DNA of 64,000 nucleotides from Phoronis australis (taxonomy: Eukaryota; Phoronida; Phoronidae), in assembly GCA_002633005.1 (NCBI GenBank), contig NMRA01000011.1, positions 966,855 to 1,030,854 on the forward strand, given 5' to 3'. Of this stretch, positions 53,301 to 62,493 are shown piece after piece; the first letter of the stretch is position 1; each line of letters starts with the position of its first letter. Below the pieces are notes generated by a model. That model worked only from the letters and a program-made list of their open reading frames with translations, made no database searches and was not told the origin of the DNA. The position numbers and the translations under genes were made by a program.

Positions 53301-54506
53301 ACAATGTACCTCCAGATGAATGCTTGGCTAAGTAAATTGTTTAAATACTCAAGGAGGGGAGGACCTCTATAGAGTACACCTACACTGTTGTGATTGAAAA
53401 TATCCTACAGTATTTTCAAGAGGTCAGAGAACAAGAGGGCTAAGTAGCTAACTATAGATAATCACATACACTTGCGACTGCAAGACTGTCATCAATGAAA
53501 ATACATCCCACAAAAGAATTACGTAAAGCACATCCCTTTTAAAACGATCCCGGGGTGCTGAACTTATGAGTTAGTAAAAAATGATTTAGAAATGAACAAT
53601 GATTCCCATACACTAAATTATGGAGTGTTGAACACGCGCATTTATGAAAAATGACTTGAACTATACACTTAAAATCAAAAGTTGACCCTAAGTCCATTGC
53701 TTTGAAAATTTGGCCATCTGTTACCAACAATCAGGCTGTTGTGAACATAAAGCCTCTTCCCTCCATTCTTTCATTGGTAACAGGTTGATAATCAAGACCT
53801 CCACATAATTGATTGCCTACCAAGGCATCACAAGGTAGTGTTGTGAGGCACTGGTCGGATATAGGCCGGGTCCCTGATTTAGAGAACCAGGCAATCACTG
53901 AATAACGGGCCCATTATTTAGTGGATGAACTGGTTCTCTAAATCAGGGACCGCTACATCCGACCAGTGCCGTGTTGTGACTTAGTTAATTAAAGCTACAT
54001 ATTGCCCAATTAGGGAGTGCAACAAGCGACCAGGCAGTGCTCACTAGAAGGGGCTGGCCGAGGCCTGATGGAAGATTTGAAATATGGACCCCATTTAAAA
54101 TCCAAAATATTCCATCCCATAGGACTTTATGGTCAAGAATGGAGCCTCACTTAGCGTCACAAAGCCTTTAACATATTACTGTACTTCTTGGCAAATAGCA
54201 GGGGCCAGAGGGGGGGGGCTACTTTTTAAAGCAAAAGTTTTCGCCATACCCTTTCCTGTCCAGGTGAAGACGCTAGAGATTGAACTGATAGTTTGTATTA
54301 GTTGCATTGCAGAGCTTGAAATCAAATTCAATCGTTTCTTACCCCCTTCCCAGCAACATCCTCAGAGCGTCTAAATTGCCGTGGTACGCGGCCCAGTGCA
54401 CGGGGGTCATTCCATCTTCGTCGGGACTGTCAGCATCTTTTCGGCTCGCTTCTCTCAGAAGATCAAGGTACCCGTCCCTCGCAGCTTTATGAAATCTGTA
54501 TGTCAT
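38395..54506 (-). CDS. USH1G: USH1G (SANS)/ANKS4B-type ankyrin-repeat and SAM scaffold
   Basis: Two exons, 54506-54343 (start [23 protein letters not shown]) and 39769-38395 (stop TGA), joined across a 14.6-kb GT-AG intron within ...[15 protein letters not shown]. The product has about 512 residues (human SANS 461). Residues about 30-125 form ankyrin repeats ([48 protein letters not shown]). A basic, probably coiled stretch follows ([15 protein letters not shown]). SANS-family islands are [12 protein letters not shown] and VPWDEDE. The last 70 residues are a SAM domain ([24 protein letters not shown]), and the C-terminus DTQL is a class I PDZ ligand. In vertebrates SANS organises the Usher complex in hair cells, and ANKS4B the microvillar adhesion complex with harmonin. 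This gene probably descends from their common ancestor, with closer similarity to SANS. Confidence 0.9.
40260..41130 (+). repeat. Dispersed repeat family B, third locus
   Basis: Modules recur: 'aatggtcacaaggtggcacac', 'aaaattgacactaggggg', 'aaatggccacttcttggtg', 'aatttcaagaaaattcatcaagtaactctaaagatacagagg', 'acggtcactatgtgg' and 'aaaattgccacaagg'. At least three modules lie in tandem, like 8278-9130. Confidence 0.75.
42750..43090. repeat. Imperfect long inverted repeat
   Basis: gtccacacacagc...tagtgcaacttaccccact on the left faces agttgggtaagttgcacta...gcgtccacacagc on the right. The arms are separated by about 200 bp. It probably belongs to a decayed DNA element. Ends are not defined. Confidence 0.45.
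44040..44345 (+). repeat. Dispersed repeat family A, copy in USH1G intron
   Basis: Contains gccaaatgtctacaaaag, cctgaaagtagaaag, tttacaccaacca, gggtcatgtgacca, tgaccaaatttcatttgata and gaaatctcaaaacatc, in the same order as 3200-3600. Confidence 0.6.
45401..45918. mobile_element. Putative MITE with TGCTTTCCCATT ends
   Basis: 12-bp perfect terminal inverted repeats (45401-45412 and 45907-45918). Inside are further inverted motifs built on cttcggtg, caccgaag and aagcttcg. No target duplication is evident. Confidence 0.5.
48033..48167. mobile_element. TA-flanked foldback MITE
   Basis: The left arm TAGAGTTCAGTAACGCTAGG and the right arm CCTAGCATTACTGAACTCTA pair over about 25 bp with few mismatches. 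TA lies at both outer ends, as for Tc1/mariner or PIF-type insertions. 135 bp, non-coding. Confidence 0.7.
53847..53970. mobile_element. Foldback MITE with perfect 9-bp target duplication
   Basis: 124 bp. The arms (ggcactggtcggat...gtccctgatttagagaacca and its reverse) are over 40 bp each and nearly perfect, around a loop of about 40 bp. It is flanked directly by GTGTTGTGA on both sides (53838-53846 and 53971-53979). A 9-bp duplication with long inverted repeats suggests a Mutator-like family. It must be fairly recent. Confidence 0.88.
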
Positions 54507-54957
54507 TGTTCTCGCTAAGTAGTCAGGGAGAAATGCTTAAATTCATAGCAACTACAGCCGCACACACATTGACGTCTTCGCAGAGACTGACTGATTAGAT
54601 TTCGCTTCGGAAGTTCACGATTTATTGACCGATGACGTCAGATGTCAAATTCGAGACTATTACAAAACGCAAAGACCTCTAATGATACCTCTAAAAATAT
54701 ATATTTATGCCATTGTTGTCTCATAATTTTATTATTATTTTATAATCAACAAACATAATCAATACATTTGAAATAAACACAAAAGATGTATTATCTAGCA
54801 ATTTAATGTTGAGAGTATATCACGTGGAGTAATAATATGGTGGCGCCCAGTTAGAAAGTCGGTGCGGTCAACGAAGGTGTCTAAAACAACATTTTCTTAG
54901 TTAAATTTGCAACGAGGTCTCCACAACCTGTTTCTCTATAATTATTTAGACATCCCA
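54507..54957. promoter_or_regulatory. Shared 5' region of USH1G and MKRN2OS-like gene (likely bidirectional promoter)
   Basis: 451 bp separate the two start codons, which face away from each other. It contains a CACGTG E-box near 54821 and atggtggcgccca near 54838. Transcript starts cannot be placed from sequence. Confidence 0.5.
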
Positions 54958-57900
54958 ATGACGAAGTCTTCAAGGTCACAGAAACTACTGTGCTTTCAGC
55001 ACTGCAAAGAGCAAAATTTGTTTTCTTTCCGAGTGCCAGATGTTTGCCCCCTCTGCGGGAGAGACACTGAAACTACAGAGTCACGCGTGCCACCCTTTCA
55101 ATTGCCTTGTCCATTTGTAGATTCCACAGACTCCAAACTCAGTATTGTTGTAAAGCCAACTTCAGGAAGCTTTCTGAGGTGAGCTTTATATAGTGGAACA
55201 TTCGTTGCATTTGGCTGTGCAGAAAATCTGTAGAAAAATTAAGAGAGAATACTGAAGTTTGAACCACAGGCACAGGTGTCCTCAGCTTCTGGGGAAAATG
55301 TTGCAGCTTTTCAGTGGCGTGCAATGTCAAAAGTACTGTTGTGGCTAATTGAAAAGTTAGAGCAGCAAATACCGTCAGAGGTCCTAAAGTCGTGAGTGCC
55401 CTAAAGTCGTGAGTGCCCTAAAGTCGTGAGTGCCCTAAAGTCGTGAGTGCCCTAAAGTCGTGAACGATCTTATTTCCTCTTCTGCGCGGTCCCGCGCTTT
55501 GAAGTTTCAAGCTGCTTACGAACGTCAAACGAATACCCGGACATGTTGGTATTCACAATATGATAACAAACAGTGTGTGAGTGGCTTCTTTTTTTCAAAT
55601 GTATCTTAAAAACAGCATATTTCACTAATCCACTTTTTTGTGAATTTTTGGGATATATTTTCGAAAATATTCATCGTTCAGATTTACTGAAACACGAGCT
55701 CCAGGGGTAGCTTGAACAATGTGTTGTAGATGTGTTTCCGGTGAATCATATGAGCCTCTGTTAGCTACTCGCTAACGGGCAATTGCCTATTAACTGAATG
55801 GTTAGCACGCTTGCCGGTTTTATGGGGGTCGCTGATTCGATTCCCGGGTGGGGGTAATCTCGGCTATTACTACAAAATGCGTAATCGGCAAACGAATGAT
55901 CTACCGATGAAGCACTGCCAACTAGTACCGGCGGACCTCGGGACGGCGCGCATGGAAGGTTCCATGAGTCAAGGACCTGTATGAGAGACTACTTTGTGTT
56001 CATCTGTGTTGTGGTGGTAAAGGTTGCCAAGGGACGTTGATGACCTGTATGCGAGGCATCCTGGTGTTCACCTTCTTGGTGGTGTGCCCGTTCCATAGGG
56101 AAGGGGGGAATGTTGTAGATGTGCTTCCGGTGAATCATATGAGCCTCTGTTAGCTAGTCGCTAACGGGCAATTGCCTATTAGCTGAATGGTTAGCACGCT
56201 TGCCGGTTTTATGGGGGTCGCTGGTTCAATTCCCGGGTCGGGTAATCTTGGCTATTACTACAAATGCATCAAAATGTCCCAGGGTCGATTAAGTTTTGTA
56301 AGGCAAAGCAATAAAATACAGAGAGATAATTGATGCTGGGTTCTTAGCTTTTTACGTAAACAACCTCATTGAAAACATCTGTGCACATCAAGGTTGGGTG
56401 CAAAACATAACAATTATTTCAATTGAAACTGAATTATAATTAACAAACCAATGCATTTTTATGCTGTCTAGAGTAACTTTAAGCACTGTAGTTGACTTGT
56501 GTGGTCTTACTTCGTGCATTTCCGTCTAAACGAAACGGTCACGACTTAAGAGCCTCATTCAAAATGGCCGGCGATAGCAGCGACCGTTTCAAAACTCTGG
56601 TTACGAAGACAAACGAGGATTAAGATTGTGAAACATGTATATTTGTGAAGGCTGATATATGTCCATGACATCACATGCGCAGTTGCTAACGGACATTGGG
56701 TAGTATGACAATCAGCTGCTTATTATGCTTATATTCACGACTTTAGGGTCACCTGTGTGTAATACAATGTATCACCTTTAGGTAAAGGCGTTAGTTAAAA
56801 AGTACAGTCTTCCTTGAGTAAACTAAATTACTTAACGATGTTGGAAAAAATGACGTTTACTGTTATTTTGCTGCTAAAATTGTGCAGCGATCTTCTGCGT
56901 TGGCTTTCGGCGCCATGAAATATTGTGTCATCTATAAGCCAGTTTCTTTTTTCGCCAATTCTTCAGTCAACTGTTGTTCTTTCACGAGGTTGCATACTCG
57001 TCAAAACAAATTATTAGAACTGGTTTCACTTCATTATAAGTTTTTAGAATTTCAATACCGAAAAACCGAATTTCAGAATAAATTTTGCTGCTGTTAAGTT
57101 GTCGCAAAAATTTAGGTAATGACGCGTGCGTGTGACACAAGCGTTCTGTTTTCAAAATGACAACATACTTTTAATTGTTGCAAAAGGTAGAGAATGACAC
57201 AAGAAAATGACGTTTTTCACTTAAAAGGTTGTAACGGGCAAGGTGAATGTCTGTTGATTCCCAGATTTTGCATGCACCCTGTCCAGTCTTTTGCTCTACA
57301 TGTTGATACAGGTTTCACGGGGAGTTGAGCAGAACTGCCCTGGCTGTGTGCAATTTCGGGGTCTATGGAAGAAAAACACAGTGTTACCTAGCTGTATTTT
57401 GACGATAATCTTCAATACAGCTAGGTGGCTGGCTAGGTTTAAACCTTCTTGCCCACCGCGTTTTTGTTTTTTCTCTAATGTTTCCATGGTATTCATTTTA
57501 CATGTGTTTGGTTTTACAGAACTTTGACTAGATAGAAAGTAACCAGATGCAAATAAATGCTTGGTGTTTCATTATTTCTTATTGGTCAGTACTCTAAGGT
57601 ATTATAATGAGTACCAATTGCCGATGAGATAAGAAATCAAGGCTGCGGTATACAGTGTTTTCCACTGTTACACTAACGAGTCTTCAATTTATCTGCATCA
57701 AGTTTAGTTACCTTGCATCAGGTTTGAGTTCTCATGGGATGAGTTTAAATTTTGGCTGTAGGAGTCCAGCACTCTGCAACAAAGCATAGTCGAGAGTTTT
57801 GATTGCAATTGCTGCTGACTTAAATCCGGATGTACTTACAGGCTCAGTACTTAAATAATCATTTTGACAATGACTATTGTTCATACTATTGCTAAGAAAA

Positions 57901-60900
57901 TTTTATCATATTTTCTTAATAACAAAACATCATGCAGTCAATTAGGTACTTTTAGTAATAATTGTTGCAGTGTGGCATTGCAACCTGTTGCATCTAAACA
58001 TCTGAAGGAAAACTTTGGTTTTGTGTAAATAAAGACTATTTGGAATTTTTAGTGACACCTAGAAACTAAAATCGGGAAATTGTTTAACTGGACAACAGGT
58101 GTGGAGAACTAAGTTAAAAGTTTGTGGAGAACACTGCTATATATCATTTACCAGATCTTCCATATGGTTTCCATATTCTCTCTCTGACTTCGCTGAAGTT
58201 AGTTTTCGGAAATGCAATAGGGTTTTTGCTGGAGTGCAACTATGTTAGAGTGTGAAAACAAGCACAAAAGTGAGAAGACAACTACTTCTTTTTTCCAACA
58301 CCAATTTTTTATAGGTTCGACTTGTCTGCTGCAGTGTTGTTGATGTGAAATTTACACGACATTCTAACTCATCAATTACTAGCTGAAATCCTATTGTTTT
58401 TCGTTGAAACTAGGCCCAAGATGATGTTGTGTACAGTGATGGCCATTTTTTAGGGATTCATTATGTAGATAGATCTTTTCAATTGGGCGGTTCCACAGCA
58501 TTACAAGAGAGAGACAATGAGTATCTGTATTGCGCTGTTTGGCTGTGCCAACTATTTTCAAGGGAAGGGCTCGTCAAACTTGAGAATGGTGGAAAAGATA
58601 GGTGGCAACCATCAATCACTGAGTTTTGGAAGTCTAGGGACAAGGCTAGCATACCACTTAGTCTCTTTGGAACAATAGTGGAAGTGGAGGCGTGTTCAAG
58701 CTATTGATTGACTGATTAAATCAGTTTTTGGCCGTAGTAAGATTGAAAACCAGATGATTGCCGCACAAATAAATAATGAATAGACGAAATGTGATTGAAC
58801 GTGAACTTTTTTATTTGTGCGGCGATCGTCCGGTTTTTTTATTGATTGACTGCTGACTAGTTGGTGTTGATCATAAACGATAAAGTGTCGACTAGTTTGA
58901 GTTAGTCACTTCATCATTCTCAACAGTACGTTCACAAGAATGTTAGACGTAATGTCAGTTTTATGGTCCAACCACTGCTGCGAAACTATGACTTGTGGTG
59001 TACTTCTGAGGCCCTTCCAGCAACTGTTACACTCATTGATTCAATAACATGCTGTAGCTGGCTCTCTGTTGACTAAGGCTGTTATACTGATTCTGTTACT
59101 ATCTCAAACTTTAACTGTATCTCAAACATTAACTGTATCTGACTTTCAACTCTTAACTGAACTCAACTAACCTGTTCCTGGTATTTATTGTCTCTTACAA
59201 TGTTCTAGAACTTTTCAACAATTCAAGCACATTCTAGAACTTTGCGCAATCTACCCAATCATTTCACAAACACAAGGCCCTTTTATTTTAATTTAACCCA
59301 GGTATGAGCAGAACCTTGACTGCAAAGTTAATTGAATTGTTCATACCAGCTTCGGCAGTTAACGACATCGAAGTAAATGGTAGGTGATGCTGTCGTCATC
59401 AAAGTAATTACAATGCGAGGTAGTGCTGATGCATCCCATGCATGCTAAGATTTTGTTAATGTGACAATTTGAGAATATTTACATTAGCAAATTGACATGA
59501 CAATTATTTCTAATTCGATTGGTGATAATTGGAACAAAATATAAGCAACTATTAGTGACGACATTGCCCATTAATTGTTGTTGATAACAGTGGCCCCTGG
59601 CGATAACTTCAATGAGATGGAAGTTGATCGTTCATACTGCACTGCAGTGTCGACGCTCCGCTGTTAAATCCACCTATTTACTGCGAAGTTAACTGCTGCT
59701 GTTAATTTCGATCAAAAACCGAAGTTAACCTTTCATACTGACTGCAACTCCCCAAAACTATGCTAGGCTTTAGAATGTTTCAGACTAGTTTAATCATTAA
59801 TATAATAGAATCTCCAGTCCCATGCCAAATTACGTTACATGGAGGTTACAAGGTATTGTTTAATTTGCAAGATCCATGCGAGGGGTGTAATCGCATCGCA
59901 TGGTCATCACCTATGGGACACTTCGCCTATGGGTCACTTTCGCCTATGGGTCACTTCTGTTGTTTTCCTTTGTTGGGTCTTTGTTGGACATAACAATACA
60001 GGTGACATGGATGTGGTACCTTGGGGCACATCAGCCCCATACTGATAAATGCTTGCCATTATCTTTATTATAAGAATGAAAGACAAAGTGAACAATGGTT
60101 ATGCCTATCTGTGGATATCTATATGACTAGCTTTTGACCAAGTTTCCCTGGTTGTAAAGAAATTGCATCATAACTGGCCTGACCTCATGGGTCATGTCTC
60201 ATGGTGAAAATGTATAAATTTTCGGAACAATCTGCAAATGTGGTATGCAGAATACTCCATTTGAAGGAGTTTTGGTGGTAAAGTGGTAGGCCTGTGTTTT
60301 ATGAAGATCTTGAGGCCTGTTGTTTTTGGGCGAATTTGTACAAAAATGCTGGTCTCAAAACATCCGTTTAAATGAAAAAGAAATATTTCATCCCTTTCAA
60401 TGCGACTGATCATTGAACAGCAGACTTAAAACTTAGGTCAAGCAAAAACTGCTTTTGAGACCTCGCTACAATGATGGAGCTAGAAAGTTTCCTATTTTGG
60501 AGTAATCCTCAGCCTGTAATCTTCTCTATCAGAATTCAGCACATGCTTGTTAGCCAAATGTCCCTGGTTTGCTAATTTGAAATCGAGCACAAAAATGTAT
60601 GTAACTACTCGGATCAAGTTGTGAAATCTTTTTAACTGCTTTGATTAATTGCTTTCATGGTTCTAAAGATAGAAGCAAAATGTGCTTGTCAGATTTAAGT
60701 TCTAACCCTGATCATTGCAAATTGTTTTCACTGCTCAAGGATATTGGATATGGAATCAGTAAACGTAACATTTAATTCCTAACTGTATCATCATGTTGTG
60801 AGGTAAATGTAATGTAGACAAGATCAACATCATGGTGACCTCCAGTAACTAGACCGTTGTAGTTAGGTGGGGATATTATTTTTCATGGCTTCATGCCTAT

Positions 60901-62493
60901 GAATTTCTTCATGGATTGTGATCTGTGCTCAAGCATAATGTTCATCAGCAGCGGAAGGTGGCTGGGAGTGTTTTTAAAAACTCTCCTCAGGGGACACACC
61001 ATCAGCAGCGGAAGGTGGCTGAGAGTGTTTTTAAAAGGCCTCTTCAGGGGACACGCCATCAGCAGCGGAAGGTGGCTGAGAGTGTTTTTAAAAAGCCTCT
61101 TCAGGGGACACGCCAAAGAAATGTGCTGACATCACAAAACGACACTGCCAGCATGAGTTAAATCCCCTTTGGCAAAATAACAGATGCTGCCACCTTTTGG
61201 GATTTCGAGCTGTTATAATATTTCTAGCAACCCTGACAAGACGTGGTTATGATTGTTCAAAACCAAGTCAGGAGTGGTAGCTATCAGAATTGTGTTCCCT
61301 TAGTTTTAAAAACTTTGTGTATTGATTGATCCTAAACTTGCCTTTTATGTTAATTTCAGGGATTATAGAGGTGGCAGTAATCTTCATATCGGACTAACAA
61401 ACTCAAGAGGTATCTTTTGTTTTCATAGTCTGTGAAACTTGTCATCGCCAAAATGTGTACCATAACTGGATTGTTTTTTGTTTTGAAATTTGGGCAACAA
61501 ATCAAATCACAATCCTCAAGTAATCGAATGGCAAGTGTTCCCAGGGTTTGTAATTGTATAACTATGAACTCATAAACGCTACAGGGAATTTCACTGTGTA
61601 TTCATTGAAAAATAATTGTAGTCTTTACTAGTAGTGTCTTAAAACTTAATTTCTATGGTGCAACTTTGAAAAATTGGTGCTTGATATAAGTAGCCCTGGA
61701 CTTTAACACAAGTATGTTGCTAAATTCCATGAGATTTTGTCTTGTTTACTTTCATTTGTTTATTCACTCACCCTTCCATCCTACTAGGTTATGTGTATGA
61801 CTTTGATGAAAATGGAGTGCACATGGGCTTGTCGGTGTGGCAGGGTTGTGTAGCAGTACCCCTCAAGATGGCACCACAATCTAGAGGCATCTGGGACCAG
61901 ACATTACATCAGTTTGCTGTCAATTGGAATCAAAGGTAATGTGTACACGTGTGGATTCATTCACAGATTATCATTAGTTTTATAATCGAAGTTGACAGGC
62001 TGGAGACCTTGTTGTATTGACAGGTTGGAAACCCTGTTGTATTGACAGGTTGGAAACCCTGTTGTATTGACAATCTAGAGACCCTGTTGTATTAACAAGC
62101 TGGAGACCTTGATGTATTGACAGGCAGGGAACACTATTGTATTGACAGGCTAGAAACCCTTTTGTGTTGACAGGCAGGAGACCCTGTTGTATTGACAGTC
62201 TGCAAAACAGACTATCCTTGATAAAAATGGCCCTGCGCCACTCTTTGAAAGAAAATGGCTCTAACGCAGGTTCATTGCTATTTTCCAGGTACACAGACTC
62301 TGAATGTAATTGTTTCACCTTTGTTCTGGAGTACCTGAAGCACTTTGGTTTGAACAGTCACTACACATGCTTGACTGACAAGGTGGAATTCTGTGAACAG
62401 ATGATCGTTCCGGAAACGGCCAAGGCGGCAAAGTACATCAGCTTACACAAGCAAGTGGAAGTGAGCGGTGTGGTCGTGCAAGATCCAAGTTAA
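54958..62493 (+). CDS. MKRN2OS: MKRN2OS-like protein
   Basis: Exons 54958-55178, 61360-61409, 61788-61935 and 62289-62493 join in frame (624 nt, 207 residues) with GT-AG sites. Landmarks of the family: FQHCKEQNLFSFRVPDVCPL with CPLCGRD (a C-x2-C pair), a short exon reading DYRGGSNLHIGLTNSRG, then VYDFDENGVHMGLSVWQGC, WDQTLHQFAVNWNQRY, and the final exon CNCFTFVLEYLKHFG. These match the layout of human MKRN2OS (C3orf83), whose function is unknown. The first ATG downstream of a short leader was taken as start. MKRN2, its partner in mammals, is not here. Confidence 0.88.
55383..55464. repeat. 17-bp tandem repeat, 5 copies
   Basis: The unit cctaaagtcgtgagtgc starts at 55383, 55400, 55417, 55434 and 55451. 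The last copy reads cctaaagtcgtgaacg, and its reverse complement recurs at 56736-56748 (cacgactttaggg). Confidence 0.9.
55722..56110 (+). mobile_element. tRNA-derived SINE, full unit
   Basis: Begins tgttgtagatgtg. It carries a Pol III A box (actgaatggttagcacgc, about 55792) and B box (gattcgattcccggg, about 55834), then a non-tRNA body of about 250 bp. The next unit starts 389 bp downstream with the same head. Confidence 0.75.
56111..56268 (+). mobile_element. tRNA-derived SINE, 3'-truncated unit
   Basis: Repeats the first 158 bp of the unit at 55722, including A box gctgaatggttagcacgc and B box ggttcaattcccggg. It breaks off after gctattactacaaatgc. The B box is closer to consensus than in the first unit. 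Confidence 0.75.
57386..57426. repeat. Perfect 13-bp-stem hairpin
   Basis: acctagctgtatt and aatacagctaggt pair perfectly with a 15-nt loop. It is short for a miRNA precursor. No role assigned. Confidence 0.6.
58414..58707 (+). other. Unidentified possible exon or gene fragment
   Basis: An acceptor-like pyrimidine tract plus AG (ttgaaactag) precedes an open stretch of 97 codons (DDVVYSDGHFLGIHYVD, then WLCQLFSREGLVKLENGG, ITEFWKSRDKASIPLSLFG) ending at TGA. Composition looks protein-like. It does not fit the phase of the MKRN2OS exons. No homologue recognised. Confidence 0.25.
58702..58852. mobile_element. Hairpin insertion flanked by a 13-bp direct repeat
   Basis: TATTGATTGACTG occurs at 58702-58714 and exactly again at 58840-58852. 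Between them is a hairpin with arms of about 30 bp (58746-58775 with 58807-58836; core gccgcacaaataaa). The direct repeat looks like a target duplication of a small retroposed or transposed sequence. Confidence 0.6.
60943..61115. repeat. 57-bp tandem repeat, 3 copies
   Basis: Units start at 60943, 61000 and 61057 with catcagcagcggaaggtggc. Because 57 is a multiple of 3, several frames stay open on both strands, so the short ORFs here are not evidence of a gene. Confidence 0.92.
61991..62213. repeat. 25-bp minisatellite, 9 copies, next to the last MKRN2OS exon
   Basis: The unit gacaggttggaaaccctgttgtatt repeats at 61994, 62019, 62044 and every 25 bp to 62194. It lies in the last intron, ending about 75 bp before the final exon. 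Confidence 0.92.

Larger units (their letters stand above)
39770..54342 (-). other. Large USH1G intron
   Basis: 14.6 kb with no convincing exon. It contains repeat family B (40260-41130), family A (44040-44345), several small inverted-repeat elements (42750-43090, 45401-45918, 48033-48167, 53847-53970) and an (AC)n run plus a G-rich run near 46640-46740. Confidence 0.75.
55179..61359 (+). other. Intron 1 of the MKRN2OS-like gene
   Basis: 6.2 kb with no certain gene. It holds the 17-bp array, tandem SINEs, hairpins at 57386 and 58746, a possible exon at 58414-58707, a palindrome-rich stretch at 59290-59755 and a 57-bp minisatellite. Confidence 0.7.

Noticed and set aside
59290-59755. Palindrome-rich segment with repeated gaagttaac and cttcgg motifs, as a MITE
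   Set aside because: I could not define matching ends or a target duplication, although similarity in style to 45401-45918 was noted.
60883-61161. Three overlapping ORFs on both strands
   Set aside because: Caused by a 57-bp tandem repeat whose length is a multiple of three.
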